This document shows positions 34,925 through 46,800 of a stretch of DNA of 64,000 bases, piece by piece (the stretch's first letter is position 1; each line of letters opens with the position of its first letter). The DNA comes from Chlorops oryzae. Taxonomy: Eukaryota > Arthropoda > Insecta > Diptera > Chloropidae. The position numbers were made by a program, and so were the translations under genes. The stretch spans positions 18,950,430 through 19,014,429 of the forward strand of contig CM035809.1 of NCBI GenBank assembly GCA_020466095.1, in the 5' to 3' direction. Under the pieces are notes generated by a model. That model was not told where the DNA came from, made no database searches, and saw only the letters and a list, made by a program, of their open reading frames with translations.

Positions 34925-37900
34925 TTAGTCAGCTTTTGAAACACTCGGATTCTTATACGTCAAAACCATTTGCTTTACTTTCTCCTGTAACGTTAGCAAT
35001 TCCTCGTTAAATAACTTTGCTTCAGCGCTGTCAGGATCGGCTTGCAAAAGTTTCAAAACCAAATCTGAAAGCATATTTGAATGAAAAATGATTGTTCACT
35101 GAAATCCTTAATCTCTCTCTCTCTCTCTCTGTCTCTCTCACACTCTTTGTACATACCATGATAGTGCATTAACAAAGTGTTGTCGTCTGTTGACAGGCTC
35201 GGCTTTAAAAAACTCAAAATATTGGAGACGAATTTTCCGGAAGCATGTAGTAAATAGCCAGTCACGACGGTAAATAAGAATAATGCTGTTAAATGCAAGA
35301 CTAAAGCAGTATCTGTACAATCTTGTAGCTGCTGAGCTAGGATCTGTTTGTGCGTTGATATAAATTGACGATCCTTTTTCTTATCGACCTTTTTTATGAT
35401 CATGCTGCAAGCTTTTAAAACATTTTCCGTTGCCAATACGAACTCATCAATCGTTTGATTGAGCGATTTATTCAGTTCGACTAAGGGAGTTTTGTATTCG
35501 GGTGCTGTATGAAGTAGAATTTTTTTTTTTGGTAATAATTTTATAGAGTAAATTTATTTAATTATTATTAATGAACGTACCACATTCCATAGCGATTTTT
35601 AGTCGTTGATCTACGTTTAAATTGATTGCTTTTATGTTAAGATTACATTCGGCGGCAATGTAGAGCGTCAGTTCATTGCATATATCGTTTCCAAGCGATT
35701 TGAGCAGATATTTTAATAATTGGGATTGGACATCAGCAGGGAAGAGCTGTGAAAATTGAAATTCATTCATTAATTTTTTTGATTTCTTTGCTTTTTCTTA
35801 CAGCGACACTCAAACTGTAAGACAATTGGAGATGTTCATGTGCTGATAGAACTATCCCTACCTCTTTTTTTTTTGTTAATTCGTATATTAATTACTAATT
35901 CGCCCATATTTTTAGTAAATAAATAAATTAATAAAATTAAATAAATAAATAAAACTAATAAAAAGACATTAGGCTATATATTTAAATATAAGTACTTCAA
36001 ATGATAGCTCTTCGAATTAAACTAGTTAGAAGTATTAAAAAAATTAAATTCAATATACAAAATTTTGTATAAACCTAACCTTAGGCTTTATTAAGATAAT
36101 AAGCGTATACGATCAAAACGTATCAGTTCCTAAGATAATAAAATACATAGCTGAGCCTCGTTCCTGTATTAACTGTTAGAAGGTATTAAAAAAAAAATTG
36201 CCATGATACACATTCTTGTATCCTACCTTCAGGCCTTTTTCATATAAACGTATATCGATCAAAAGCGTATTCAGTTTCTCTTGTATGGCAGCGTGAGTCT
36301 GGCGTCTATTTGTCTGTGGTGTCGCTTCAAACAATTCTTGTGCTTTTGCCAACGCTAATTGATTCAGTTGACTTGAAATGGAAAAAATTTAAAATTGAAT
36401 AAAAAATAAACTCTTAAAAACTTATTTTAAAAAATCCACTCACACAATATGAAGCTCGACAATTGTTTCAACTAAATGTTCCAAGCCTTCAGCTTCCAAT
36501 GGCTTGTAAATAATATTGGAAACATCTTCTCGTTTAACAATTTCCAATGACTTGCTCGTGGACTTTTTGGCGCTGCCAAAAGTTTCCTCATCAGAGCTAT
36601 CATTCCTCGCTGCAGCATTGCGACCACGTTGATGTTTTTTTGTTGATTTCGTTTTTGTTTCCCGTCCTTGACTGCCGCCGCCAGCTTTCCCACTTGAAGC
36701 CTTCTTACGTCGTTCATCGCGCCGATCAAGCTTATCGTCCATATCGAAATCATTTCCACCTGATGCATGTTTACCGGCCAATTGCTTCTCCGCCAAATAC
36801 CTTTGATAAATACCACTCTCCAGTGCAGCATTAGCCATTTTGACGGCTAAATCATTGCACGGCTGCAAGAGATCAACAAGGTATTGTTGCGAAAAAACTA
36901 AAAAAAAATGGAAATGCTAAATCAAAAATATTTATATAAAAATTAAAGTTAATTTTAAACCACCGATGCCTTCTAAAAACACAAAATTATTCGCCGCATT
37001 GTTTCCCTTGAGTGTCATCAGTAATTCATAAACTTCTTCCATATCCTCTACGGATAAATTGAACGGGAATAATGTTGTCAGATCGACATAGCTCTTTGCC
37101 GCACTACATTCATTCAATGCTGAGAGTACCGTTAATTCAATAAATTTATTTGGAATGGCACAACGTTTAAGGAATATCAATTGCTCGTTCGGAAATTGTT
37201 TCCGTATATATTGTTTGGCATCCGAGATACCCAATTTATTTATCGCTTCGTATTCCAAAACTCCATTTTGCTTATAGCATGAATTAACCCAATCTGATTG
37301 GATTTTCGCGTAAATATGTGGGACATATAAAGCATTGGCCTGTTTTGATGTTATCTGTCCGGCGGGCGAGATTTCATCAAAAAGTGTATGGAATATTTTC
37401 TCCTGTACATTAATTTGTTGTAGAATTGTTGCAACATTTATTGGACGCGTTATAGCAGCGAGTGCTCCGCGAATTTTCGCCTTACACCTTTGTATATAAG
37501 CTTGCGTGAACACAATGCTCGGATTCGTTGGGTCCTGGCGTCCGCGTATAAGTTTCCCTAAATTTTTTTCGACAACATTACGTTGCAGAAATTCCGTTGG
37601 AAGATCGAATTGCTGTGTCAAGTCCGATATGGAGATTTCTCCTTTTTGAGCAAGTTTCTCATTAATCTCTTGTGCAATATTCGAAATATAGTCTTCGTCG
37701 ATGAGTTGTCCCAGGTTATAATGAATTTCAGGATACTCGGCAGCGATGCGTGCACTCGCTTCCTCTATCTATTAAAACAAAATTTTTTTAATAACTATTT
37801 TAGAAAACTAATATGAGGGTTCGTAGTCTTCATGTCGGTTTAAGAACTTCGAAAATTATATAATTAAGCCAACAGAATTGATTTAAATTCAGCACCTAAA

Positions 37901-38573
37901 AGTATGCTTATAAATATTAAGGAGATTTCTGATAGTCCGCGATCTATTCGTTGTTGCGGTTTTTTCCATTTAGCAAAGATTTTAGGAACGTGTTAATCTT
38001 CTTGGAGGTGAAATTAGGGCTCAATCGTAAAGCCTTAAAACTGTATAAAGTGGTCTTGAAATATTCAAAAGCATACATCTAGGTGTTGAATTTAAATAAT
38101 AAACCACAAACCTGGTTCAACTTTTCTATCTATCATTTGAAAGTATAAATTAAAAAAAAGCTTAAGTTTAGGACTTACCCGACTTAAATCCACATTGAGC
38201 GTTTTACTGACTTCAACTAAATTCACTCTTCCTCCATTCACGAAGAGCTCATCTTGGATTTCACGTTGCAATTGCGCTGGTGTCACGTATTCCTTTCCAT
38301 CATTTGTAAAAACGACTTGAAAACGGTATACATTAAAATTAAACTTTCATTCGCCAAACGAATTAGGCTACCTACCTTCTAATTGTTGCTTCTCCAAAAG
38401 CAAAGTAACGATTTCAACGCAATTGCGTTCGGATAATCTGAAAATTAATAATTTAACGATTAGTCAGCTGTTCGATTTAACGTTCCTGCACGATACTTTT
38501 GTAATGTCGATGTCAATTGTGCCTTTTGGAAATCGGCAGCCAAACGCTTAATTTCGTCCCAATCGGATCCCAT
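34925..38573 (-). CDS. UFL1: E3 UFM1-protein ligase 1
   Basis: UFL1 is the ligase that transfers the ubiquitin-like modifier UFM1 to targets at the ER, working with UFC1 and the DDRGK1/CDK5RAP3 partners. Nine exons on the minus strand: 38573-38497, 38437-38376, 38315-38179, 37768-36964, 36897-36444, 36371-36227, 35746-35581, 35504-35157 and 35064-34925. The sum is 2334 nt, 777 aa (human 794), every phase closing. Start MGSDWDEIKRLAADFQKAQL and the segment LSERNCVEIVTLLLEKQQLE align with the vertebrate N-terminus; further landmarks are DGKEYVTPAQLQ, GQLIDEDYIS, IRGALAAITRP and SVEDMEEVYELL. A Lys/Ser-rich linker follows at about residues 395-450. UFL1 has no RING or HECT domain, as expected for the family. 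It is divergent from RNF123. Intron 3 holds a MITE. Confidence 0.96.
37880..38097. mobile_element. MITE family B copy in UFL1 intron 3
   Basis: About 215 bp with inverted ends TTTAAATTCAGCACCTAAAA / ...CTAGGTGTTGAATTTAAA. Subterminal AGTATGCTTATAAATATT is shared with copies at 45340, 49232, 58375 and 59050. Confidence 0.65.
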
Positions 38574-38689
38574 TGCTCGTGAATGATTCTTTGAAAAACG
38601 GAAAAAACTTTCCACCTGAGATTCCTGCACTTGCAAACGTCAACAAAAAATGAAGGCTCGTTTCGCATAGCGCGTTGGTCTGCGCTTAC

Positions 38690-38990
38690 ATTTCCCTCGT
38701 TTACACGTGTTTCGAAATCGCTCAAAAAAGGCACGTTTTATGAGAGACGTTAGCGGGGAGTATTTTTTGTTCAAAGTACTCGGCTATTGTCTTCGTACTA
38801 ATTTGCTTTGTGCCAATCGTGAAAGTAATCGCGTCCGAGTCTTTTAAATTTGCTTTACATATATTCTTCAATCAAGTTATTTTCTTTATTTTTTTCATTT
38901 TATTAGCTTTGTATTGTATCCTTTTACATTAGGGCAACTATTGCCGGCAATTTTTGGTCTATCGGCGAGACGATGCGCGGGGATGTAGAG
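38690..38990. repeat. Two dispersed repeat fragments upstream of UFL1
   Basis: 38690-38830 resembles the segment at 17935-18050 (TTAGCGGGGAG, GTACTCGGCTATT). 38925-38990 is a solo arm of the foldback element at 25936 (CCTTTTACATTAGGGCAACT). Neither carries an ORF. Confidence 0.55.
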
Positions 38991-39029
38991 AAACTATAAT
39001 TCCATAATATAAAATGGTATTATGGCGTA

Positions 39030-39400
39030 TATTAGTAGGGGAGAAAGTACTATACCTGAGGACAGTCTTTGGCGGCGTTGTTCGACTGTTTCACACCCCC
39101 CAGATCATCTAGTAGCCTGTGTAGCCTTTCTATTACAGTAGTGAGGCTGTGTAAGGCAGTCACTGTTGACTTACCAGGTTGGTAGGCAAATTGCATTTTG
39201 TTCAGTGGATAGTTGCTGAGACAGTAACCTCTTATGAACTGATCAATGAGTTTTTCCATCGTTTTGAGAAAAGGACCTGAGGCTTATGGGCCATATATAG
39301 GACTATAGGCTCATTCTTCTCATAATTCTTCAAATCATTTAAAAAATTTAAGATTACGGACTAAACAATGGTTTTTGTTCAATATCACTCTTATCAGTTG
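39030..39400 (-). pseudogene. Non-LTR retrotransposon reverse-transcriptase fragment
   Basis: The minus-strand reading from 39259 encodes KMQFAYQPGKSTVTALHSL, the conserved RT block 'aYqpGkSTe.ALh.L' of LINE-type elements, preceded by MEKLIDQFIRG. A second, shorter and more decayed copy of the same stretch lies at about 39890-40045. Both are fragments without an intact polymerase. Confidence 0.7.
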
Positions 39401-39889
39401 AGAAGACTTATTCATTGCATCCTAATTCCTTTTTTTTAAAAACCTAACGTCATTATAATTCATTCGCAAATCGAATAGCCGTATAATGCAATTGTCGCTG
39501 TACATTCATAACAGAACGTTCGAATTCGTTCGGCTTTGATGCATGTCTTAAAGTGCTCACGATACTTTAATTCAGCATTGGTGTGAAATGGCCTCGTTAA
39601 TAAGTCCCATCGATATCTGTGATTCGAAAATTCGGAAATTCCGACTAGATTTGCATGCAAACGTCACATGATCGTTCATACGTGCTGCTAATTTCTTTAC
39701 TACGTTTCAATCAAAATATGGAACATTTTTAGATTCGATCATTTTTCAAGTCACTCCAATGACTTGCTTCATCAAAAAAGTTGTAGGCAGACACATTAGC
39801 AGCAATTTATGGCCTAAATATAATATTTATATTTAAAGTATTCTTACACGTTATGAAAGATTGATTTTTATAGCAAGTTGTTGACTTAC

Positions 39890-40045
39890 AGACTTGGTAG
39901 GCAAATTCATTTTGTTCTGGAAGTTCGAACTAACTTTATGAACTATCAATGAGTTTTTCCATCTTTTGTGAAAGAGGACTATTTATGGGCCATAATAGAC
40001 TATTATCTTCTCAAATTCTTAAATCATTTAAAAATTACAGATTCG
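39890..40045 (-). pseudogene. Second decayed copy of the RT fragment
   Basis: Shares GGTAGGCAAATT, TCAATGAGTTTTTCCATC, TTATGGGCCATA and CTTAAATCATTTAAAAA in the same order as 39170-39350, with internal deletions. No ORF survives. The remaining sequence up to 40800 shows no gene. Confidence 0.55.
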
Positions 40046-40813
40046 TGTAGTTTCAATTCCTTAATATGGCTAAAATAAATTTATTGACTGAATAATTAGC
40101 TGTTTCTTTCGCCATTGTCAAAGTTGTTAACCGATAAATGCATGATAGTCCTTAATTCAATACCTTCGATTACTCGGTTTGTGCAGTCTTTCAAATGGTC
40201 ATTTACTTGTGCATTCATAGTGGGGTTCTTATAATCGCTCGTATCGCATCCATCGTCAGTACAATTACACCTGTTTTACTGCAAATGATTCCAATTAGTA
40301 AAATTTGGGAATTTTTTTCCTTTTGCCCTAAGCATTCAATGACCGTCAGTCTTCCTCAATTGAGGCAACACATCAGCATATGAAGCAGCTTATCAATTGC
40401 GTTGTTTGGACGCAGCGATAAAACGTTTCTGCATCGACGAATAATTGGAAATCAGACATTAGAGCATGATGCCAGTTGTAGGGAAATTTCCATTTTATTG
40501 CTTAATAAATTTGTGTATCAATTTTTGAGCTTTGAGGAACCATTAGAAATTATTTCATCAATTCAATGAAGAAAACTGATTCAGTTATAAGTCGAATTCG
40601 CTATACGTCGATTTTTAGGAACGAGAAATCGACTTATATACGAGACCCCACTGTATAGGCCTTATGTAAATACGAATTCTGTGCGACAAGCAAGCTGTCA
40701 TGCATGTCGCAATGTGCGAGCAGACTGCTGTCAAATTAACAGAAGAAAAAAAAAAAACGATCAAAGTATTGATATTATGTATAAAATTTTGAATTGTAAA
40801 TAACCATATCCAA

Positions 40814-40861
40814 ATGTCAGACAAAGCAATAGAACTATGTCCATATCAAAATTATTTGTAA
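40814..40861 (+). promoter_or_regulatory. Upstream ORF overlapping the RNF123 start
   Basis: An ATG at 40814 opens a 15-codon frame (MSDKAIELCPYQNYL) that ends at 40861, 25 bp inside the main ORF and in a different frame. If the transcript starts upstream of it, this overlapping uORF would compete with the main AUG at 40837. Transcript start is unknown. Confidence 0.4.
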
Positions 40862-43800
40862 AAGTTTTTGGAGAAGATATATTCGAAAGTTTTGGTCAAC
40901 CTAACGAAATTGTCCAAGATGAAAATGAAGATAGTCTTAACTGCCTCAACTCAAGCGAGCCATCGCAACCAACAACAACAAACACACAGCCGATCCTTCC
41001 CGAAGAAATGACCCTTCCCGAGTAAGTAAAGTTATTAAATCTTGTAGCTATCGATTTTTGCAATTAGGAATAAAATTGGCCAATGCCATGAGTAGCCAAA
41101 CCATTTCAAAATTCAAATTTGTTATTAGATAAAGATAACTATTTATTATATTTAACAAATCATGTAAAGGGTTAATAAACCATTTATTGCGAAACATTTT
41201 TTTCTACATTATAATATATCATGCAGTAAAGGGTTAAAAACCATTGCGAATTAGTTTCCCATTTATTTAATAAATCTTGCAGTAAAGGGTTAACGAAACC
41301 ATTTATTGCGAAACATTTTTTTAATAAATCATGCAGTAAAGGGTTAAAAACCATATTCATTGCAGTAAAGGGTTAATAGAACCATTTACTGCGAAACATT
41401 TTTTATACTTTAATATTTCATGCAATAAAGGGTTAATAAACCCATTTTTTCCATTTTTTAAATACATCATGCAGTAAATGGTTAATTCGTTTGAATGCTC
41501 AAGTCGAAATTTTTGTTTCGTTGCATATTCTCATAGAATTTTAAAAGCGAAATACGAATGTCTCAAAACAAGCAATTTTCGACTTAAGCTACTCATCCAT
41601 ATGACCGCAGCAATAAAATCCATATAGACCATACTATTTGAAACCATTTGACTTTAGGACTTGTGGCAATTATTGCAGGCAAATGTTATTGGTGAAGACA
41701 TGGCTGCAGAACTCGCTGGATGACATCGATCAAAATCAACGTGAAAACCTTCGACAGCAAAGGCAGAATATGCTCGTGCGACTCGGTCCAGATTTAACTA
41801 TTTTGGATACCGATTATGCGGCCACCGTGCGTATATCATCGGATAAACTTTCAGCTCGTTCGCAGGGAGGCTTCAATACAGTTCGAGCCAATGTCTGCGT
41901 ATACGATGGATGCTGGATGTATGAGGTAAATGTGATAGTATTGATTTGGAATGATTATTTTAAAAATGTTTTATTGTTTTATTTGAAGGTTCAATTGCAT
42001 AGCAAGGGAGTCATGCAGATTGGCTGGTGCTCGAATAATTGTTCATTTAATGAAAACTGCGGCGTCGGCGATACTAAATGGAGCTATGGTTTCGATGGTA
42101 GTAAACAACAAATTTGGCACATTGCCACATCAAAGTAAGTATCGAATGAATTTTTATGGGTGACTTTGTTTAGGATTTATTAGAAGTAATGATTGCATAC
42201 GTAGGTGTAATTAGAATCCAATCAGCTTTTGTTAAAAAAAAATATTGCATTCGAGAAGGCGGCATGAGCTTTGCTAAAATCACTTTTCTTTTTTTTAAAG
42301 ATACGGCACTCGCTGGCAGATTGGTGATATTATCGGAGTAACACTCGATATTGAAAAGGAGCGAATCGAGTTCTATCGGAATGGTCGTCCAATGGGTGTA
42401 GCTTTTAGTAAATTGGAAAAAGGTCCGGGCATAACATTCTTTCCGGCCATCTCATTGGCCTATAATCAGAGTGTACAAGTTAATTTTGGCAATACACCGT
42501 TCCGTTTCCCCGTCGAGGGCTATCTACCGTTGCAAGCCAAACCATATGCGAAAATTGAAAAATTTCGTTTACTTTTGAGCTATTTGGTTAATTTATGTAC
42601 GATTGTTGCGCGCAGCAACATTTGTAAGGATCCGAAACGAAAACTGGATAAACCACATTCAACGAAGAAAGCAGTCTACGTCGTTTTTTGTACTTTAATA
42701 GTAGAGAAAATGGCAACGTTCTTATTTGACCCGTATATAATTGAATCCGAATTATTGCCATGCATGCAACGTATTGCTAAGGAAAGGTTTGTCTCCATAT
42801 TCAAAGGAGAGAGATTAACCTTTTTTTTCAATTCTCTCACATTTTATTTTTTCTTAGGCAAGACTTCGAGCGTGATAGTGGCGTTGTACCTGGTGAACCG
42901 TCAAGCGTCTTAGGCGCTCTATTATCAATACTCTGGAATTATCTCGAAGCTAATGAAATGAAATTTACTCTCAAGAAAATTGTCAATACCCTACTAGCGT
43001 TTTACACACAGACGAATGTCAATCTTCACTATCAGCGACAAATTGATGCGCTTTCAATGCTAAATGCTATTTGCAATCATCCACTGACACGACGAACGCT
43101 ATTGGAATGTAAACTGTTTAAGAAGCACTGGTAAAGATCTCGAACTTAAGGATTTTTATACCCGACACACTCTGTGTCGAGGGTATATTGCGTTTGTGTG
43201 GTTGTGTGTAACACCCAGAACTAGTTGAGATAGACCATACAAAATATATATAGAAATGATCAGCGTCACCAGCGGATTCGATTTAGACATGTCCGTCTGT
43301 CTGTCCGTCTGTCTGTATACAGTTATCTTATCGAAGGAGTTGAGCTATCTCGACAAAATTTGGTATGCGTGCTCACGGGGACATGAGTAAGACTAAGTTC
43401 GAGAATGGACCCGATCCGACCATTTTTAGGGGTACCTCCAGTACTAGGGTCTGTTACGAAACTCAAAAAAACTGCTCTAAAATCGAAGTTTTTCAAGATA
43501 TTTTGATGAATTTTGATATTTGATCATATTTAAAGGAGAGTAATATTATTTCCAAAAATTGTAAATGTGGGCGTGGCAGAAGGGCGGTTTTCGAAAATTG
43601 TCTCCTTCACCCTAAATTCAAATGGGACTTGAACGAAATTTGGCATTTGTGCTTCCTTCGAAGCCTTAAACATCCTTCCAAAAAATTTCTTTGATCGGTC
43701 CATTTTTAAGGGTACCTCCAGTACTAGGGTCTGTCACAAAAATCACAAAACCGCCTTAAAATCGGACTTTTTCGAAATATTTTAATGAAACTTAAAATTT

Positions 43801-46800
43801 GAGCGAATATCTAAGCCACCCCATTAGAATTCAAAAATATTGGAAAAGTGGGCGTGGCAAAGGGGCGGTTTTCATAAAGAAATTTAACAAAAGTCGGTAT
43901 ATTGGGCCCCTTATGGTCTTAAACACCTCTTGATATTAAAAATTATTTGAACATGTGTGTCTGTGTCGGGTATTCTATTGTCAGGCTCGCCTGACTATAA
44001 CACCCTTACTTGTTTTGCTTTTTATTACACTAGCTTAACAATATTTATTTTTGAATTTCTCAAGAGATTTAAAAGCATTTTGCAAATGGACTTTGGCCTT
44101 CAAAACTCAAAAACAATATTTTAAAAATTCCTTACGGAAGGTTTTTAATTAATTTTTGGAAAAAATTTCTCTTTTTACGAAGGGTTATTGTAACTTTTTC
44201 GAGCAGAACTCGACAATGGCTCATCCGATTCAAACAAATTATGCCCCCAAATGAATAAAATGAACTTCTCTTACATTTTTTCTCACATAGTTTTAAGATC
44301 GGAATATTTATTTATTTATTTATTTATTACAATCAATCACAACCCTACGGAATAAAAGAAGAGAATAAAAGCGAAATAAGCAATGAAAATTAATCTTAGC
44401 CTTAGCACACTTTGAAGCTAATAATAATTTATTTTCTTTTATTTTGCCAACAGTTTACAACTATTTCTCTATATAAGGCCACCTGAATTCGATTATATGC
44501 GTGAAATTCTACCGGATGCGTTTGCTTGGACTGAAGGTTTGTTTTAACTTTGATCACATAAAAAAAAAACTAAATATAATTTCAATTAATCGAAGGTGTT
44601 GGTGGACCAAAAGCACGTTATATGGACACAATTGAGCGTATACTCAAAGCGACTGACTCACTTTATGCACTTCAAAAAACATTCCTACTTAATTTGCTTA
44701 ACAACGATGATGCCGATGATGTAACACCTTCAAGTCGTAAGATTTTTATTATAAAATTAAGACGCTATATTATGGATATAAGCATGGAGCAGCGCGTATG
44801 TATAAATACTAAACAAAGGTATCTAAAAAAAATTATTTAATTAAATTTCTTATCAGCCGTTTCACTCATTTTTTCAAATGCAAACAAGCCTTCTGCCGCC
44901 GATTGATCCCCCGATTGCATTGGCATTTATTGCGATATTAATTGATACCACGAAAACGTTATTCGAAAGGGAACTGGTTGGAGTACAAGCCGAAATTAAA
45001 CCAAAGTATTTTATTGATGGATCATTAGATTACCATCATTTCGATCGTATCGGTGGTGTCCTATCGCATTTGCGTAAAGTTCATCGTGCCGATATAGCAA
45101 CATTATTGGGTAGCGAACGTGCCCATGAACTAGCCGAAGATGATCGAAATGTAATGCGCGTTGCGGAGCTTTGTGAGTGAATTGTTTCGAAAATTTAACA
45201 GAATACTCTTATATTAATATTATTTTACAATTTCATTCTATTATACGCAGCTGAGCCAGCTCTTTTTATATCCGCTATGGCACCAACCATTGTCGGCAGA
45301 GCCCAAAAGTAAGTAAAACATTTATGATTATGGTGACAGAAAATCTTTAAATTCAACACCTTAAAGTATGCTTAAGAATATTTCTGGCAGTCAGAGATTT
45401 GTTCGTTTTTATGTATTTGTCTATTTAGGAACGTTATGAGCATTAAGCTAAAATGAAGCTATTAGAATTAATTCATAAGTTAAATTCAAATTTAGCTATA
45501 AATTAAATAAATTTGAATTCAAATATTATATAAATGTGTAATATAAATATGCTAATGAATCATTACAGTAGTAGTTTGTGCAGTGAGTATTTAATATTTT
45601 AAACAATAATAAAGAATTAAATCTATATAAAGTGTTTGAATATTCAAGACAATGAGTGAATTAAATATTTATCTGTTTCTATTAATGTGCATTGGTCACA
45701 ATGAAAATTACACATGTTTTTGTGCTTGTCGAGTACACGTTATTATAGTTTCACCAGCAATAGCGAATCAACCAACAACACCGGGAAATGTTGATATTGA
45801 ATATTCACTGAGCGAACTCTTGGATATGTGTGTTATGTATTATTACTGCGTCGGACATAAATATGTTGTTAAGGTGATGATTTATTATATTTCTTATAAT
45901 CCTCTCAAAGAGGTTAATTTCTAATTTTTAAAATTTAATTAAAGATTGCATCGGTACGCGATGAAATCGCTTCGCTCAATGAGTATCTACGAGAGACAAA
46001 ATTCTATCGCGAAGATGTCGAATTAAAGTTAAAATTCATAGAGAAACAACCGAGCGTTTCCATGCAAGATAATCACGGTCAAATTGTTTCAGAATTGAAA
46101 AATAAATACGGACAGCGTGAAAATGTTTTTGCGGTAAGTTGTTGTTGCTTTCATGAAGAGACTGGCTCAATATTTAGATTTCCTTATTTATATTATTTAA
46201 TTGTTGGTTTTCTAGAAACGCTCAATCGAATTGGCGCGCAAGCAAACTTGGTTCCGCTCCGTCGCTTTGGGTAAACAGCGACGTCTGTTGCTAATATGGC
46301 TGCTGGAGAAAACGTTAAAAACCCTAAATGTATGCATTAAGTTTTTGTCGATTTTCTGATATAAGATTGTAAATTTTGATTTACCTCAAGGCCTCCTCGA
46401 ACACGGGCAGTTTGTTTTCCTTTGTGCCTGAAGTCTATATCAATGTGCTGCCCATTTTATTGGACACAGCTATGGATTTCAGCTATCACGACATGAGCGT
46501 GCAATACGAAGGGCCCGGTAAGTTTTTTGAGGTCTTTTTTAATTCTAATCTACAAAAGTTAATAGCCAGCTGCGGCCTCCTGGAAGGGTTTTTTTTAAGT
46601 TTTGTTGATCTATGTATGAGTAATATCTTTTTCTACAATTTTTCGTTCATTTGTACTGGATACGAATAGGAACCGAAAAATTGGTTTCTACAGTGTTTTT
46701 AGGTAGTCCCTATCCGAAAAATCAACAAAGCCTGACCTGACCCATTATTTCTTTATTAAAAGTTTATTTTTATCGAATGTTTCGACTAAGCGAACTTTTG

